Of a stretch of DNA of 64,000 nt, positions 47,194 to 58,691 are shown one piece after another. Each line of letters starts with the position of its first letter. Position 1 is the first letter of the stretch. The notes below the pieces were generated by a model, which was not told the origin of the DNA, searched no databases, and saw only the letters and a list, made by a program, of their open reading frames with translations. The translations under genes and the position numbers were made by a program. This DNA is from Babylonia areolata (lineage: Eukaryota; Mollusca; Gastropoda; Neogastropoda; Buccinidae), in assembly GCF_041734735.1 (NCBI RefSeq), contig NC_134880.1, positions 31,247,785 to 31,311,784 on the forward strand, given 5' to 3'.

Positions 47194-48613
47194 GGGCAAC
47201 TGATGACACACCGACAGGTGACTGATGACACACCGACAGGTGACTGATGACACACTGACATGGTGAATGGTTACACACTGACAGGTGACTGATGACAGGT
47301 GACTGATGACACACTGACATGGTGAATGGTTACACACTGACAGGTGACTGATGACAGATGACTGATGACACACTGACATGGTGAATGGTTACACACCGAC
47401 AGGTGACTGATGACACACTGACATGGTGAATGGTTACACACTGACAGGTGACTGATGACAGGTGACTGATGACACACTGACATGGTGAATGGTTACACAC
47501 TGACAGGTGACTGATGACAGGTGAATGATGACACACTGACATGGTGAATGGTTACACACTGACATGGTGAATGGTTACACACTGACAGGTGACTGATGAC
47601 ACACTGACAGGTGACTGATGACAGGTGACTGATGACACACTGACAGGTGACTGATGACAGGTGACTGATGACACACTGACAGGTGACTGATGACACACTG
47701 ACAGGTGACTGATGACACACTGACAGGTGACTGATGACACACTGATATGGTGAATGGTTACGCACTGACAGGTGATTGATGACACACTGACAGGTGACTG
47801 ATGACACACTGATATGGTGAATGGTTACTGGTGACATGTGACTGATGACACACTGACAGGTGACTGATGACACACTGACAGGTGACTGATGACACACTGA
47901 CATGGTGAATGGTTACACACTGACAAGTGACTGATGACACACTGACAGGTGACTGATGACACACTGACACATGACTGATGACACACTGACACGTGACTGA
48001 TGACACACGGACACATGACTGATGACACACTGACATGGTGACTGATGACACACTGACACGGTGACTGATGACACACTGACAGGTGACTGATGACACACTT
48101 ACAGGTGATTGATGACACACCTGCAGGTGACTGATGGCACATTGACAGGTGACTGATGGCACACTGACAGGTGATTGATGACACACCTGAGGTGACTGAT
48201 GGCACACTGACAGGTGACTGATGACACACTTACAGGTGATTGATGACACACCTGCAGGTGACTGATGGCACATTGACAGGTGACTGATGGCACACTGACA
48301 GGTGATTGATGACACACCTGCAGGTGACTGATGACACACTTACAGGTGACTGATGGCACACTGACAGGTGATTGATGACACACCTGCAGGTGACTGATGG
48401 CACACTGACAGGTGACTGATGACACACTGACAGGTGACTGATGGCACACTGACATGTGATTGATGACACACTGACAGGTGACTGATGGCACACTGACAGG
48501 TGACTGATGACACACTGACAGGTGACTGATGACACACTTACAGGTGGTTGATGACATACTGACTGTATAGCTGATGTCACACAGACAGGTAACTGATGAC
48601 ACACTGATGGGGT
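47194..48613. repeat. 22-bp minisatellite next to a splice donor
   Basis: The unit GACAGGTGACTGATGACACA plus CT is repeated about 60 times with variants (CATGGTGAATGGTTACACAC units are interspersed). The first unit lies immediately after the donor of the exon at 47018. Each unit contains ACAG|GTGACT, a fair donor-like string. Confidence 0.95.
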
Positions 48614-49267
48614 GATTGTTGTAACTATTTATGTAGATGTCTCTGGCTCATGTTGGTAAATGAGGTGAGCCAATAAAAATAAAAACAAACAAAAAAAAAC
48701 AACAACAAAAATCTCTATGTCCAGATTTAAACTAATTGTCTTCTTAGCTTTAGACCTGATAGTATGAGCCAGTAACACACACTTTGAAAACATTCTTATA
48801 CTTCTCATTGTGATGTAAAAACCCAAGCATTGTTTTCACCCAGTATTGATTTTGAACTGAAAGCAAAGGCAAGTGACAAAAAAAAAAAAAGAAAGAAAAA
48901 AAATCTGTTGCGAGAAAAGCTGCTTTTGAACTTAGAATTAAGGGATTGATAGTTCTGTACCTGCTTCCACAGTGGATGACATTGCTGAGTTGGAGTGGAA
49001 GATGGCATGGCCATGCAAAACACAGAACTACTGCCATGACTGATTAATCAACTCCAAAACACTAAAGAAAAAATATCCCCCACATTTTGCCTTGCCTAAG
49101 ATTGAACACAAATGAAAGTAAATAGGCCTACTTCCTCACAGCAGTCAACACTGCATGTCTTTAACATTTCAGTGTTTTCAAAAATGTTGGTGTGCATTGT
49201 GGTGCACTGTAGCATGGACAGATAGACTGCCTGACAGATCGCCTAAAAGAAAGTGATACACTCCCCT
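48614..49267. other. Intron, no gene recognised
   Basis: Includes AC-rich and A-rich short tracts; nothing else is recognised. Confidence 0.6.
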
Positions 49268-49287
49268 GTACAGAGGGGCATGTATGT

Positions 49288-50584
49288 GGTGGTGGTGGTG
49301 TGTCCATCGAGATCGATGATGACCATCGTTGTCATCCAGCTGGGGGATGGGGGGAGGGTCGTGGTGGGGTGGGGGGGAGGATGCTCATGAATCTATCTGT
49401 GAATGCGCAGATGGCTGAATAATCCAATCTGCGCACGAAATGTTTGCTGACAGTTGGGGCAGACAAAGACAGGCATACCATTGTCAGGGAGCTTGTTTGC
49501 CTGTGACTTTCTGGCCTGCCTCTTCTGAACAGCTGCAGCAGTCCTGTTGGCCTTGCACAACTTGGTGCCTTTGTGCACAGCAGCGCGCCATTTGTCACGG
49601 TCCACTGCAGATTCCTCCCAGGAGTCAGGGTTGATATCAAACGCTTTCAGAGAGACTTTCAGAATATCTCTGAAGCGCTTCTTCTGACCTCCGTGTGATC
49701 TCTTCCCTTGTTGCAGCTCGCCATAGAAGAGCCTTTTGGGCAGTCGATGGTCTGGCATGCGCGCCACGTGTCCAGCCCAGCGAAGCTGGGACTTCATCAG
49801 GATGGTGAAGATGCTGGGAAGGGTGGCTTTTGCGAGCACCTATGTGTCTGGGGTCCTGTCTTGCCACTTGATGTTCAGTAGCTTCCTGAGGCATGTTGTG
49901 TGGAAGTGGTTCAGCTTCTTGGCATGTCGTTGGTACACTGTCCAAGTTTCGCAGGCATACAGTAGTGTGGGGAGAACTACTGCTCTGTAGACCTTTAGCT
50001 TGGTCTCAAGACTAATGCCTCTTCTGTTCCAGACATTTGCATTCAGTCTACCAAAAGTTGCGCTTGCTCTTGCAATCCTGATGTTCACTTCATCGTCGAT
50101 TGTCACATTTCGTGACAGTGTGCTGCCAAGGTATGTGAACCGCTCCACCGCACTGAGTCTCTGACCGTTGACTGTGATGTTGGGCTCAACGTAGGGTTTC
50201 CCTGGGGCTGGCTGATGGAGAACTTCAGTTTTCCTCGTGCTGATGGTAAGGCCGAAGTTCCTGCTGGCAGTGGCAAACTTGTCGACGCTGAGTTGCATGT
50301 CAGCTTCAGATCCAGCGTTGAGGGCACAATCATCAGCAAACAAAAAGTCTCTGATGATGTCTGTCATGACCTTCGTTTTTGCTTGAAGCCTTCTGAGGTT
50401 AAACAGCTTGCCATCTGTTCGGTACTTTAGGCCGATTCCAACATCGCCATCTCTGAAGGCATCAGGAAGCATTGCAGAGAACATGAGGCTGAACAGCGTT
50501 GGAGCCAGGACGCAGCCTTGCTTGACACCATTTGTGACAGCAAAAGGAGCAGATGTTTCGCCATTGTCCTGGACTTGAGCCTGC

Positions 50585-50630
<46 letters not shown>

Positions 50631-51730
50631 CCCCATCATCTGCACCATTTCAGTGGCATTACTCCCACACCGCTCATTTAGATTCCCCCATACACGGCCA
50701 CACCCGGGTTCGTCCGTCGCAGTTCCAGCGTCGGCAGTCCACAGGGAACCATCGATGTTAGGTCGCCTGGAGGCCACACACCAGAGGAGACCCTGCACTG
50801 CTGCTGAGTCACTTCGGTGGTGTTCAGTGGTGCCTGATCTGATTTTACGTACTTAGGACACCACCTACTAAGCCCCCTACTAACGACAATAATGGCTTAG
50901 TCGCGGAGCCAGACTGAGTGAGCATCCCTCCCAGAGTGGAGACCGCCACCACGTCCCTCAAACAACAGCCCCCGACGAATCCGCCGATACTGACGACATT
51001 GACAGGACTCACCCCAAGCACAGAAGTGGAGGGGTATCGAAACTGAGGTCACCATGAGAGCAGGGCATGAAAGGCCACAGACTTTGAGACTATTTTGTTT
51101 ATATTGATGACGATGAAGGAGGAGGAGGATGACGATGATGATGACGATGTTGCTATGGAGGTCCATTTTGGTTTGGGACTGCGTGACAAGGCTGTACTCT
51201 ACGCTTCCTGTCATAATGATATCCCGGCGTTAACCAGGCCCGAGAGATACAGACACTTGCAGTGTTGGTCAAGTAATTAGAGCAACACACCCAAAGACGC
51301 ATCCTTGAAGTGGATGACACTCGACTGTGTGGTCCCAGTCTCCCCATTTAAGCCCACAGCACACTCAACTCTGGGTAGGAGCCGGCCACCGGCCGAAAAA
51401 CCCACCTCCGCTGGGATTCGAACCCGCGTCCTCCCAGCCGTCAGTCCGCGACGCTAACCACTTCGCCACGGCGGCTGGTTGAGCCTGCATGCCTTCATGG
51501 AATTGGCTGACCAAGGAAATAAATTTCCGAGGGCATCCGTACTTGGCCATGATCTTCCACAGTCCCTCTCTACTCACGGTGTCGAAGGCCTTAGTGAGGT
51601 CGACATAGGTGGAGAACAGATCAGCATTTTGCTCCTGACATTTCTCTTGCAGCTGCTTTGCAGCAAACACCATGTCGGTGGTTCCGCGCTCTTTCCGGAA
51701 TCCACATTGGCTCTCAGGCAAATGACCTTG
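49288..51730 (-). mobile_element. Young 5'-truncated LINE with zinc finger
   Basis: Flanked by a perfect 20-bp target duplication, GTACAGAGGGGCATGTATGT, at 49268-49287 and 51731-51750. The minus-strand protein starts within the RT (CGFRKERGTTDMVFAAKQLQ, YVDLTKAFDTVSREGLWKIM). After the SINE at 50590-51478 it continues GVKQGCVLAPTLFSLMF, FLFADDCALNAGSEADMQLS (catalytic FADD), YLGSTLSRNV and LLYACETWTVYQRH. It ends in a C2H2 finger, CPNCQQTFRAQIG...H...H, near 49400-49455. Apart from the SINE there is one in-frame stop (49840-49842). The 3' end is a (CCA)n tract. The clade is uncertain. Confidence 0.88.
50590..51478 (-). mobile_element. 889-bp tRNA-headed SINE inside the LINE
   Basis: The head at the right end reads, on the minus strand, CCGTGGCGAAGTGGTTAGCG (box A) and GGGTTCGAATCCC (box B). 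The tail is a poly(A) (T-run at 50590-50625 on +). TTGAGCCTGCATGCC is duplicated at 50575-50589 and 51479-51493 and is part of the LINE coding sequence (codons for GMQAQ). It is unusually long for a SINE. The internal GAGGAGGAGGATGACGATG tract is simple repeat. Confidence 0.85.
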
Positions 51731-51977
51731 GTACAGAGGGGCATGTATGTAGACATGTTTGAATGGTAATCATTAAGCTTGCAAGAAAAGATCTCTTGCA
51801 ATCTGTTGCAATAATTTTTACTGGTATCAACTCTATGTGAAAGTATAGCCAGCCAAGGTCCAAGCTAATTTTCTCAAGTACTGACATACTGATGGAGAGA
51901 AAAAAGCTGTGGATTATGTTACAAATATTGAATTTTTATTGCATGCCTGTTGTTATTTATTAATACCACTGTTTCAG

Positions 51978-52103
51978 GCTCAAATGATCCTCGAGGAACA
52001 GATTGTGGATCAACAGAAAATCCTGGAGAAAACACAAAACTCTACCTCACATCAAGATAACCAGAAAAAATACTTGGAAGATGAACTTGCAGCAGTAAAA
52101 CGA
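51978..52103 (+). CDS. Coiled-coil protein gene, exon 9
   Basis: 126 nt (42 residues), phase 0/0, with acceptor CTGTTTCAG and donor GTAAGG. The product AQMILEEQIVDQQKILEKTQ then NSTSHQDNQKKYLEDELAAV. The NSTSHQDN patch is a short hydrophilic interruption in the rod. Confidence 0.88.
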
Positions 52104-52659
52104 GTAAGGAAAACATTGAAACTTATAATGTCCACATGAAGGATGATATGTAGGTATTCCATATTAATTTGATCTGACATTTAGCCTCGAGAAAGACAAG
52201 GAACAGGAACAAATGGAGAGCATTGGTTGCCAGGTTATCAGTGGTGCCCCTGTAGTCTTGAGACTGAGATAGAGGAAGAATGTCCTATGCTGGCTTGAAC
52301 TTAAATGCTTAATTTGAATAAATTGGAATATATGTAGATGTCAGTGGTCATCATGTTATACAGACTGGTGATAGAGCATTGGTCTTTTCTGGAACAGCAG
52401 AATATACTAATCGTGAGCAAAACGTCATAATTTAAACAGCTGACATTAAGTAGGGGTTTTGATTGTTCTTGTTTTGACAGAGATAGAAAAGACTCCTTGA
52501 CTGTACTGAATTCAGTTCAGAGAATACAGATTATGATGGACTTAATAGAGGAACATATTATTTTTGTATAACTAAGTATTTTTATTTCTACATTAATTAT
52601 GTCATCTTGGAAACATTTATCAGAAAGATGTGACATGGAGGTGCATTTGTTTTGTTCAG
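52104..52659. other. Intron, no feature recognised
   Basis: Ordinary AT-rich sequence between exons 9 and 10. Confidence 0.6.
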
Positions 52660-52827
52660 GTGAGTGAAGACCTCTCCACAGAGCTGGCGTCAGTGAAAGC
52701 TTTTTATGAGCGAGCCCTGGAGCAGCTGAGTGTGGCAGAGAATGGAAAAAAGATACAGGAACAGCAGCTGCAGCTTGCAGAACAAGAGAGGAAAAGACTG
52801 CAGGGAGAATTAGCCAGATTAACACAG
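52660..52827 (+). CDS. Coiled-coil protein gene, exon 10
   Basis: 168 nt (56 residues), phase 0/0, with acceptor TTTTGTTCAG and donor GTGTGT. The product VSEDLSTELASVKAFYERAL then EQLSVAENGKKIQEQQLQLA and EQERKRLQGELARLTQ. Its last 24 bases plus the donor are the founding unit of the minisatellite that follows. Splicing goes to the exon at 63976, across an 11.1-kb intron. Confidence 0.88.
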
Positions 52828-53282
52828 GTGTGTAGGACTTCAGAGGGACTTAGCCAGGCCAACACAGCTGTGTAGGACCCCAGAGGGAGTTAGCCAGGCT
52901 GACACAGATTAGACTTAAGCGGGAGATAGCCAGAGTGACACAGGTGTGTAGGACCTCAGAGGGAGTTAGCCAGGCTGACACAGATTGTAAGACTTAGGAG
53001 GGAGATAGCCACACTGACACAGGTATGTAGGACCTCAGAGTCTGAGAGAGTTACCCAGACTGACACAAATGTGTAGGAATTCAGAGAGAGTTGGACAGAC
53101 TGACACAGCTGTGTTGGATTTCAAAGGCCAAGCCAAGCTGATACAGGTATGTAGGACTTGAAGGAGAATTAGCTAGACTGACACTTGTGTGTAGGTCAGT
53201 AGGGTAGAGTTAGCCAGAATGACACAGTTGATTCAGTAATACTGCAGGGAGTGTTAGACTGACACAGATGTGTAGGATAATA
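52804..53282. repeat. Minisatellite of the exon 10/intron junction, part 1
   Basis: Units of about 40-60 bp have GGGAGTTAGCCAGGCTGACA then CAGGTGTGTAGGACTTCAGA, derived from the exon end (GGAGAATTAGCCAGATTAAC plus ACAG) and the donor GTGTGTAGGA. About nine units with moderate divergence reach to 53282, where other sequence breaks in. The same array resumes at 61062. Confidence 0.85.
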
Positions 53283-53299
53283 ATAACAATAATGGATAT

Positions 53300-53421
53300 T
53301 TATATAGAATAGAATAGAATATGTCTTTATTACCAAGTGTACCGGGGTCACAAGGAATATTGGGGGGGATAGTACATAATAAGGTACGAACATAAATCAA
53401 CAAGAGAGGCAAGGCCTTGAA
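53300..53421 (-). mobile_element. LINE 3' end with (TATTC)n
   Basis: On the minus strand, GTGACCCCGGTACACTTGG then TAATAAAGACATATTCTATTC is a CR1/Rex1-type terminus. It is plausibly the 3' end of the LINE at 55315-59095, separated from it by the repeat at 53422-55027. Confidence 0.55.
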
Positions 53422-54928
53422 GACTCACTTGTAATACACTTTTAAGAAAAATCTAATCGTTAAAATGTGTTCTGTATTTGTTATTATAAAGCTTCGGGTA
53501 AAAAAAAAGAGAAAAAAAGTCCTGACAGCAGATTCGAAGCCCGCATTTTCGGGTGAGAAGAAACTGTCTAACCCATTACACTATCTTAACTGATGTTCTA
53601 AAATATAACATTTAAACATGCTTTTTTAAAGGGTGATAAATTTATTGCGGTATTCGCAGTGAGAACGCTGTTTAAATCATATTATTCTGATGTATCTTGG
53701 GCATTCAAAAAATCTTCAAAGGCAATTAAAAATTCTTTTTAAGTCCACACTAAAGGAGACGTGGCTATCACCACATTTAGCCGTTTTCTCTGGATCTAGA
53801 TAGATGTGCAAGTTTAGTTACACTCGCTGGGAATGTACTGAGTACGACACGGTCGATTCCATTTCTCTTTTATGTTCATTCTAGTTTTATAGTTTTAAAG
53901 TTGATATGAAAATTGAGTATTTTGTTTAACTAATAACATGTAGAGCCAAGTACAAGTACTTCCTGAACGTCGTATGAAGTGAAAAGGACTTCACTTTGAG
54001 AAAAGTCAAGACTGGAAATTTTTACGTTTCATCAAGGGTATTATCTCTCATGGTTTATTATTTTAACTGTGAATTCCGACTGATTTTGTTGATATTTTTA
54101 TCGTGGCAGTTTGGGGCATAATCCAGTAAGTGATGAGGCATTCACAAATCTTTCTCAGAATAAATATTTAACGGTCTTCTTCTCCAACTTTCCATCACAT
54201 GTTATCATGTATTGTTGATTGAATATAGGACTGAACGGCAGATCAACAACTTGAAACAAAATGGCATCCTTCATTCGCGAGGAATATGAGCATGCGCTTT
54301 GAATATGTATAACTATGTGTACGCAATTGATTTTTGCCCATGACCTTCAGGGCTCAGCCAGTAGATCTATAACGTCTGCTCGTAGTATTGATTTTAGTAT
54401 TTTCCAAAAAAGACCACTTGGACGAATGAACATAGTGAAAGCCCTGTACACTGAGAGTAAAACACACAAGATTTTTATGAATTGAGTATAATTTCAAAAT
54501 GTAATGTTTAAGATGAGAAAGATCAGTTGAAACCAAATTAACCCCCCTAGCATTAATTACAGATTAATTTCTCTTTTTTACTATCTGCACCAAAGACATG
54601 CAAAATAAATATAACTTCCATGCTTAGCAAAAGAAGTTCCTGTTTGAACAAAAAATGATAAAAATGACTGCTCTTCTTGTTGTGTCAGAACATCAGATCA
54701 AAGTGCCAAGTTTAGAGAATAAAAAAAATATAAATATAACAGTAAATTCAGTTTGCATATAATTTGGCTTTTTTTTTATAATTTATTTTTTGTGCCCATC
54801 CCAAAGGTGCAATATTGTTTTAAACAAGATGACTGGAAAGAACTGAATTTTTCCTATTTTAATGCCAAATTTGGTGTCAACTGACAAAGTATTTGCAGAG
54901 AAAATGGCAGTGTTAAAGTTTACCACGG

Positions 54929-54977
<49 letters not shown>

Positions 54978-55027
54978 ACCGAACACCGGGTTAAAACATA
55001 GACTCACTTTGTTTACACAAGTGAGTC
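53422..55027 (-). mobile_element. Unclassified repeat family, copy 2
   Basis: 1.6-kb minus-strand copy of the repeat seen at 35111-36285. It is bounded by GACTCACTTGT and ACAAGTGAGTC. The right end also forms a hairpin by itself (GACTCACTT ... AAGTGAGTC, 55001-55027). It includes a (CA)n tract at 54929-54973. No transposase is visible, so it is either non-autonomous or a family whose coding copies lie elsewhere. Confidence 0.65.
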
Positions 55028-55123
55028 AAAAATCATACACAAACACAGATACAGTAGAAATTAGGATACATACAAGTGCATATAAATATTAAAAAAAACT
55101 TGTGCATAACTCACACATGCACG

Positions 55124-55171
55124 CACTGCACACACACACACATGCACACACACAAACACACACACATGCAC

Positions 55172-55239
<68 letters not shown>

Positions 55240-55242
55240 ACA
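55124..55242. repeat. (CA)n-(CT)n-(CA)n microsatellite
   Basis: A CT run at 55178-55214 lies between two CA-rich tracts. The rest of 55028-55314 shows no gene. Confidence 0.95.
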
Positions 55243-56433
55243 TTTGAACAGAAGCCGCATATTACATGTGGATGGTTGTTGATTGCACAATTCTGTGTAT
55301 CATACTGGGTTTGTTCGAGAGACAGGGCATTGACTGCTTTGGGGAAAAAGCTATTGGCGAAGTGACTGGTTTTCGTCCATATACTTCTGTACCGTCGACC
55401 AGAGGGGAGCATCTCGAAAATCCCAAAACCTGGATGTGATTCGTCCTGGCTGATTGATTTTGCTTTTTTGAGTAGCCGCTTATAATATATGTCTTATAGA
55501 GAAGGTAGATCAGCCCCGGTAATCTTGGTGGCAGTTTTTACAATTCTGTTAAGGGCTGCAACTTCTGCCTTGGAAATGTTCCCGTACCAAACAGTAATAG
55601 CAAAGGTTAGCACACTTTCAATGACTGTTCGGTAGAAATCAACCATGATTTCTTTTTTAATTCCGAATGTTTTGAGGCGTCGAAGAAAGTACAGGTGCTG
55701 TTGTGCTTTCTTAACAATTTTTTCCGTATTTTTCTCCCATTTCTAATCGTTGGAAATGATCAGTCCGAGAAATTTAAAGTCGCTGATGATCTCTACTTGC
55801 TTGTCTTTAATGACAAGTGGTAAGGGGTCAGATCTGGTCTTCCTGAAATCTAAAATTAATTCTTTTGGTTTTGATACATTGAGTTCTTAAGTTGTTTTGA
55901 TCACACCAGCTGACAAGTTCCAGTACTTCTTCCCTATATTTTGACTCATCACTGTTCGTAATCAACCCTTCTAGAGTAGTATCGTCAGCACACTTGACCA
56001 TGGTGTTACATTCATCTTGAGTTGCTCAGTCATGTGTGAATAGTGAGTACAACAGTGGGGATAGAACACATCCCTGTAGGGTGCCTATGTTGAGAATGAA
56101 TGTGGAGGAGGTGAGGTCACCAACTTTAACAACTTGCGGTCTGCATCTTAGATCCATGCACAAATTGTTTCAGACAGTGAGAGGTTTTTCAGTTTGAAAT
56201 ATAGTGAAATATAGTTCAAGATGTCTGAGGATGTGGTAGAGACCTATGCTAATGGCATCTTCAACTGATCTGTTAGCTCTATAGGAGAACTAAAAGGGAT
56301 CAAAAGATGGAGAAATGCAGGTTTTTAGGAATTGTAGAATCAAGTGTTCAAATATTTTCATTACGACTAATGTTAAGGCTACGGGACGATAATCATTAAG
56401 ACAGCCAGGCTGCGCTTTATTTGGAACAGGAGT

Positions 56434-56557
56434 CTTCTTCTTCTGTGTTTGTGGGCTGCAACTCCCATGTTCACTCGTATGTACACGAGTGGGCTTTTAC
56501 GTGTATGACTGTTTTTACCCCACCATGTAGGCAGCCATACTCTGTTTTCGGGGGTAT
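56434..56557 (-). mobile_element. 5'-truncated SINE in LINE
   Basis: The 3' 124 bp of the (AAG)n-tailed SINE. GGAACAGGAGT is duplicated at 56423-56433 and 56558-56568. Confidence 0.85.
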
Positions 56558-56977
56558 GGAACAGGAGTGATTGTTGATTTCTTAAAGCAGTGTGGCACCA
56601 CAAAAGACTGAAGGGACATGTTTAATATGTCAGTGAAGACACTGGATTTGGACTGCGCACTTCCTCAAAAGGCCTGGTGAGATGTTGTCAGGGCCAGCGG
56701 CTTTTCTCATTTTCAGACAACTGAAGTGGAGTCTGACTTCATTCTCTTGGACTATGAAAGGGGGAGTGGGGGTGATTTTGGGTGCAGCCACGTCAGAAGT
56801 AGACAGTGGTTTGTCAAATCTGGAGTGGAATGTGTTGGGTTTGTCTGGAAGAGTTCTGTCAGTGCTGTTGACTGGTGGGTCATATCAGTGATGTTCTGCA
56901 GTCTGGTCCACACATTCCTAGAGTTGTTTGCAGACAAATTTTCTTTTGTTTTTTTCCTGTATAAAAACTTTGCCTTC

Positions 56978-58691
56978 TTAACTCATTTGCTGCCATTGTC
57001 CACATATGCGGATGCCGTCGGACGAAGTGGAAGATGCCAATGTCCGCATATGCAGATTTGGATTTTGTAAATTTGCGCTGATAGAGTGACGTGTCAGATA
57101 CGAAACGCAAAAGCAGAGCTGATACTTAAGTATCTCCGGCCAAATTTTCATTCACACACACTGCATGTGTGTAGTGACACACTCATTAGCAGTCAACAAC
57201 GAAGCATACCCTCGGTCAGCTCTGCAAGTTGTTTGACAAGATGGCATCACGTCAAAAGTGTTCTACACAGTAGGAGAGGTCAAACGCAACACAGCATTGA
57301 AGCTGCTTTGGAAATGATCCAAACTGAAGGCTCCGATGTTGAAGGAGATAATGTTGATTCATCAGACAGTGATTTTGAACCATATCCCGATGAACTAGAA
57401 ATAGATTCGGCCGCAGAAGAGGGTGTTTACAGTGGAGAGGAAAGTGAGTCCTGACCATGTGCCAGCTGACCGACACTGACAACGAAATCACTGAGGAAAC
57501 GGACGACTTTGCTGGTGTTTTTACCAGTGATTGGACTGAAAATGGTGAGTGTGTATGCATTATATATATGTGTGTGTGTGTGTGTGTGTGATTGCATGCA
57601 TATGTTTACTTATTTTCTGTTTTACAATAAAATGGAGTTTATATGTAGAACAAGGTGCTATAGAAATGACAGTAATAGTACTAATATTGATGATATTGTC
57701 ATCATTGTTTGTAATATTGTAAAAAAAAAAAAAATCAAAAAAAATCTAAGGTTTTCTTTGACAACATGTAAAAAACTTACCACATTATGCTTCCATTCAC
57801 ATAAATATTTAGAATAAACAAGGGAATAAGCAAACAAATGATTTAAACAACAATAAGAAGAAAGAGTTAGACCTGCATGATCATTTGTGTGTGTGTGTGG
57901 TTGCAGGTCATGTTGTGCTGAAGTGGCAGGACAAAAAGCCAGTTCACATGCTGACAACAGTCATGTTGCCAACCACCATGGTGAATGTCACAAAACAACA
58001 CCATCCTGAAAGACAGAAGCCAGGTGCAGTACAAGACTACATCACCAGCATGGCTGGAGTGGATATGAGTGACCAGCTACCGCAGGTGCAAGGTCTATGA
58101 AGACCTGTTCAAGCGCCACAACACACCAAGACACCAAACTGCCAACTGGTGTCCAAAATGTGGAGTTCCACTGTGTGTGAAGCTGTGCCCAGGACTCAAC
58201 ATCACCTGCCATGAGCTTTTTCACTCCAGACAAGACTATTGTCAGTGATAATACATCAGGTTTTTGTGTACAGTGAACTCCTTTTTTTATATAGAGGCAA
58301 TATTTGTGTGTGCGTGTGTGAATTTCAACTTTCTCCACCACCTGTTCATACTTCATTGCATGTACTATGTCTTCAGTTCCTCAAATAGTGTTAGGATGTG
58401 ATGTGGAGCATTTGTAAGCTGTTCAAGGACACTTGGTATACCTTTCTGATGGGTGCAAAAATGCTACAAAATACACAAAAAAAATGGATACCGCGATCAA
58501 CAACAAGATAGTAAATAATTAGATTTTTTTGCACAAATATGGAACAACATTCAATGAATACACATACTAAATTTCAATTGTCTTGGTGTTTATTTGTTGT
58601 TGTTTTTTTGAGAATTTTTTCCCCATCCTATACAAACCCTGGGTTTTCAGGGATTCGCAAGGGCAAAAACTCTTGGTATGGAGTGAGTTAA
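56978..58691 (+). mobile_element. piggyBac transposon, internally deleted
   Basis: Bounded by TTAA on both sides. The left end is TTAACTCATTTGCTGCCATT; the right end read inward is TTAACTCACTCCATACCAAG, and the two are only loosely inverted repeats. The interior has an acidic transposase N-terminus and the C-terminal part. At 1.7 kb it is shorter than a full element. A subterminal ATATGCGGATGCCG / CCGCATATGCAG pair lies at 57004-57056. The right end shares TTAACTC-CTCCATAC with the small TTAA elements at 19.6 and 41.2 kb. Confidence 0.85.
57241..58246 (+). pseudogene. piggyBac transposase remnant
   Basis: A candidate start MASRQKCSTQ at 57241 meets a stop after ten codons. The acidic N-terminus resumes in another frame (ALEMIQTEGSDVEGDNVDSS, 57305-57452). 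A further acidic stretch ends at a donor-like GTGAGT (57544). From 57907, after TTGCAG, come VVLKWQDKKPVHMLTTVMLP and YITSMAGVDMSDQL. The latter holds the last catalytic Asp and following Asp of the DDE/D core. In another frame CPKCGVPLCVKLCPGLNITC gives the C-terminal cysteine-rich domain, ending at 58246. The central core with the first two catalytic Asp residues is missing, so the enzyme cannot work. Confidence 0.8.

Noticed and set aside
47053-48604. Long overlapping minus-strand open frames rich in Cys, His, Gln and Ser
   Set aside because: They are translations of the 22-bp minisatellite with no start context, splice context or non-repeat sequence.
51095-51280. Acidic frame with Glu/Asp run
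   Set aside because: A GAG/GAT simple repeat inside the long SINE.
57509-57817. Extra plus-strand coding exon in the piggyBac copy
   Set aside because: The frame crosses a donor-like site, a (TG)n tract and A/T-rich sequence with no transposase similarity; better explained as intron or filler.
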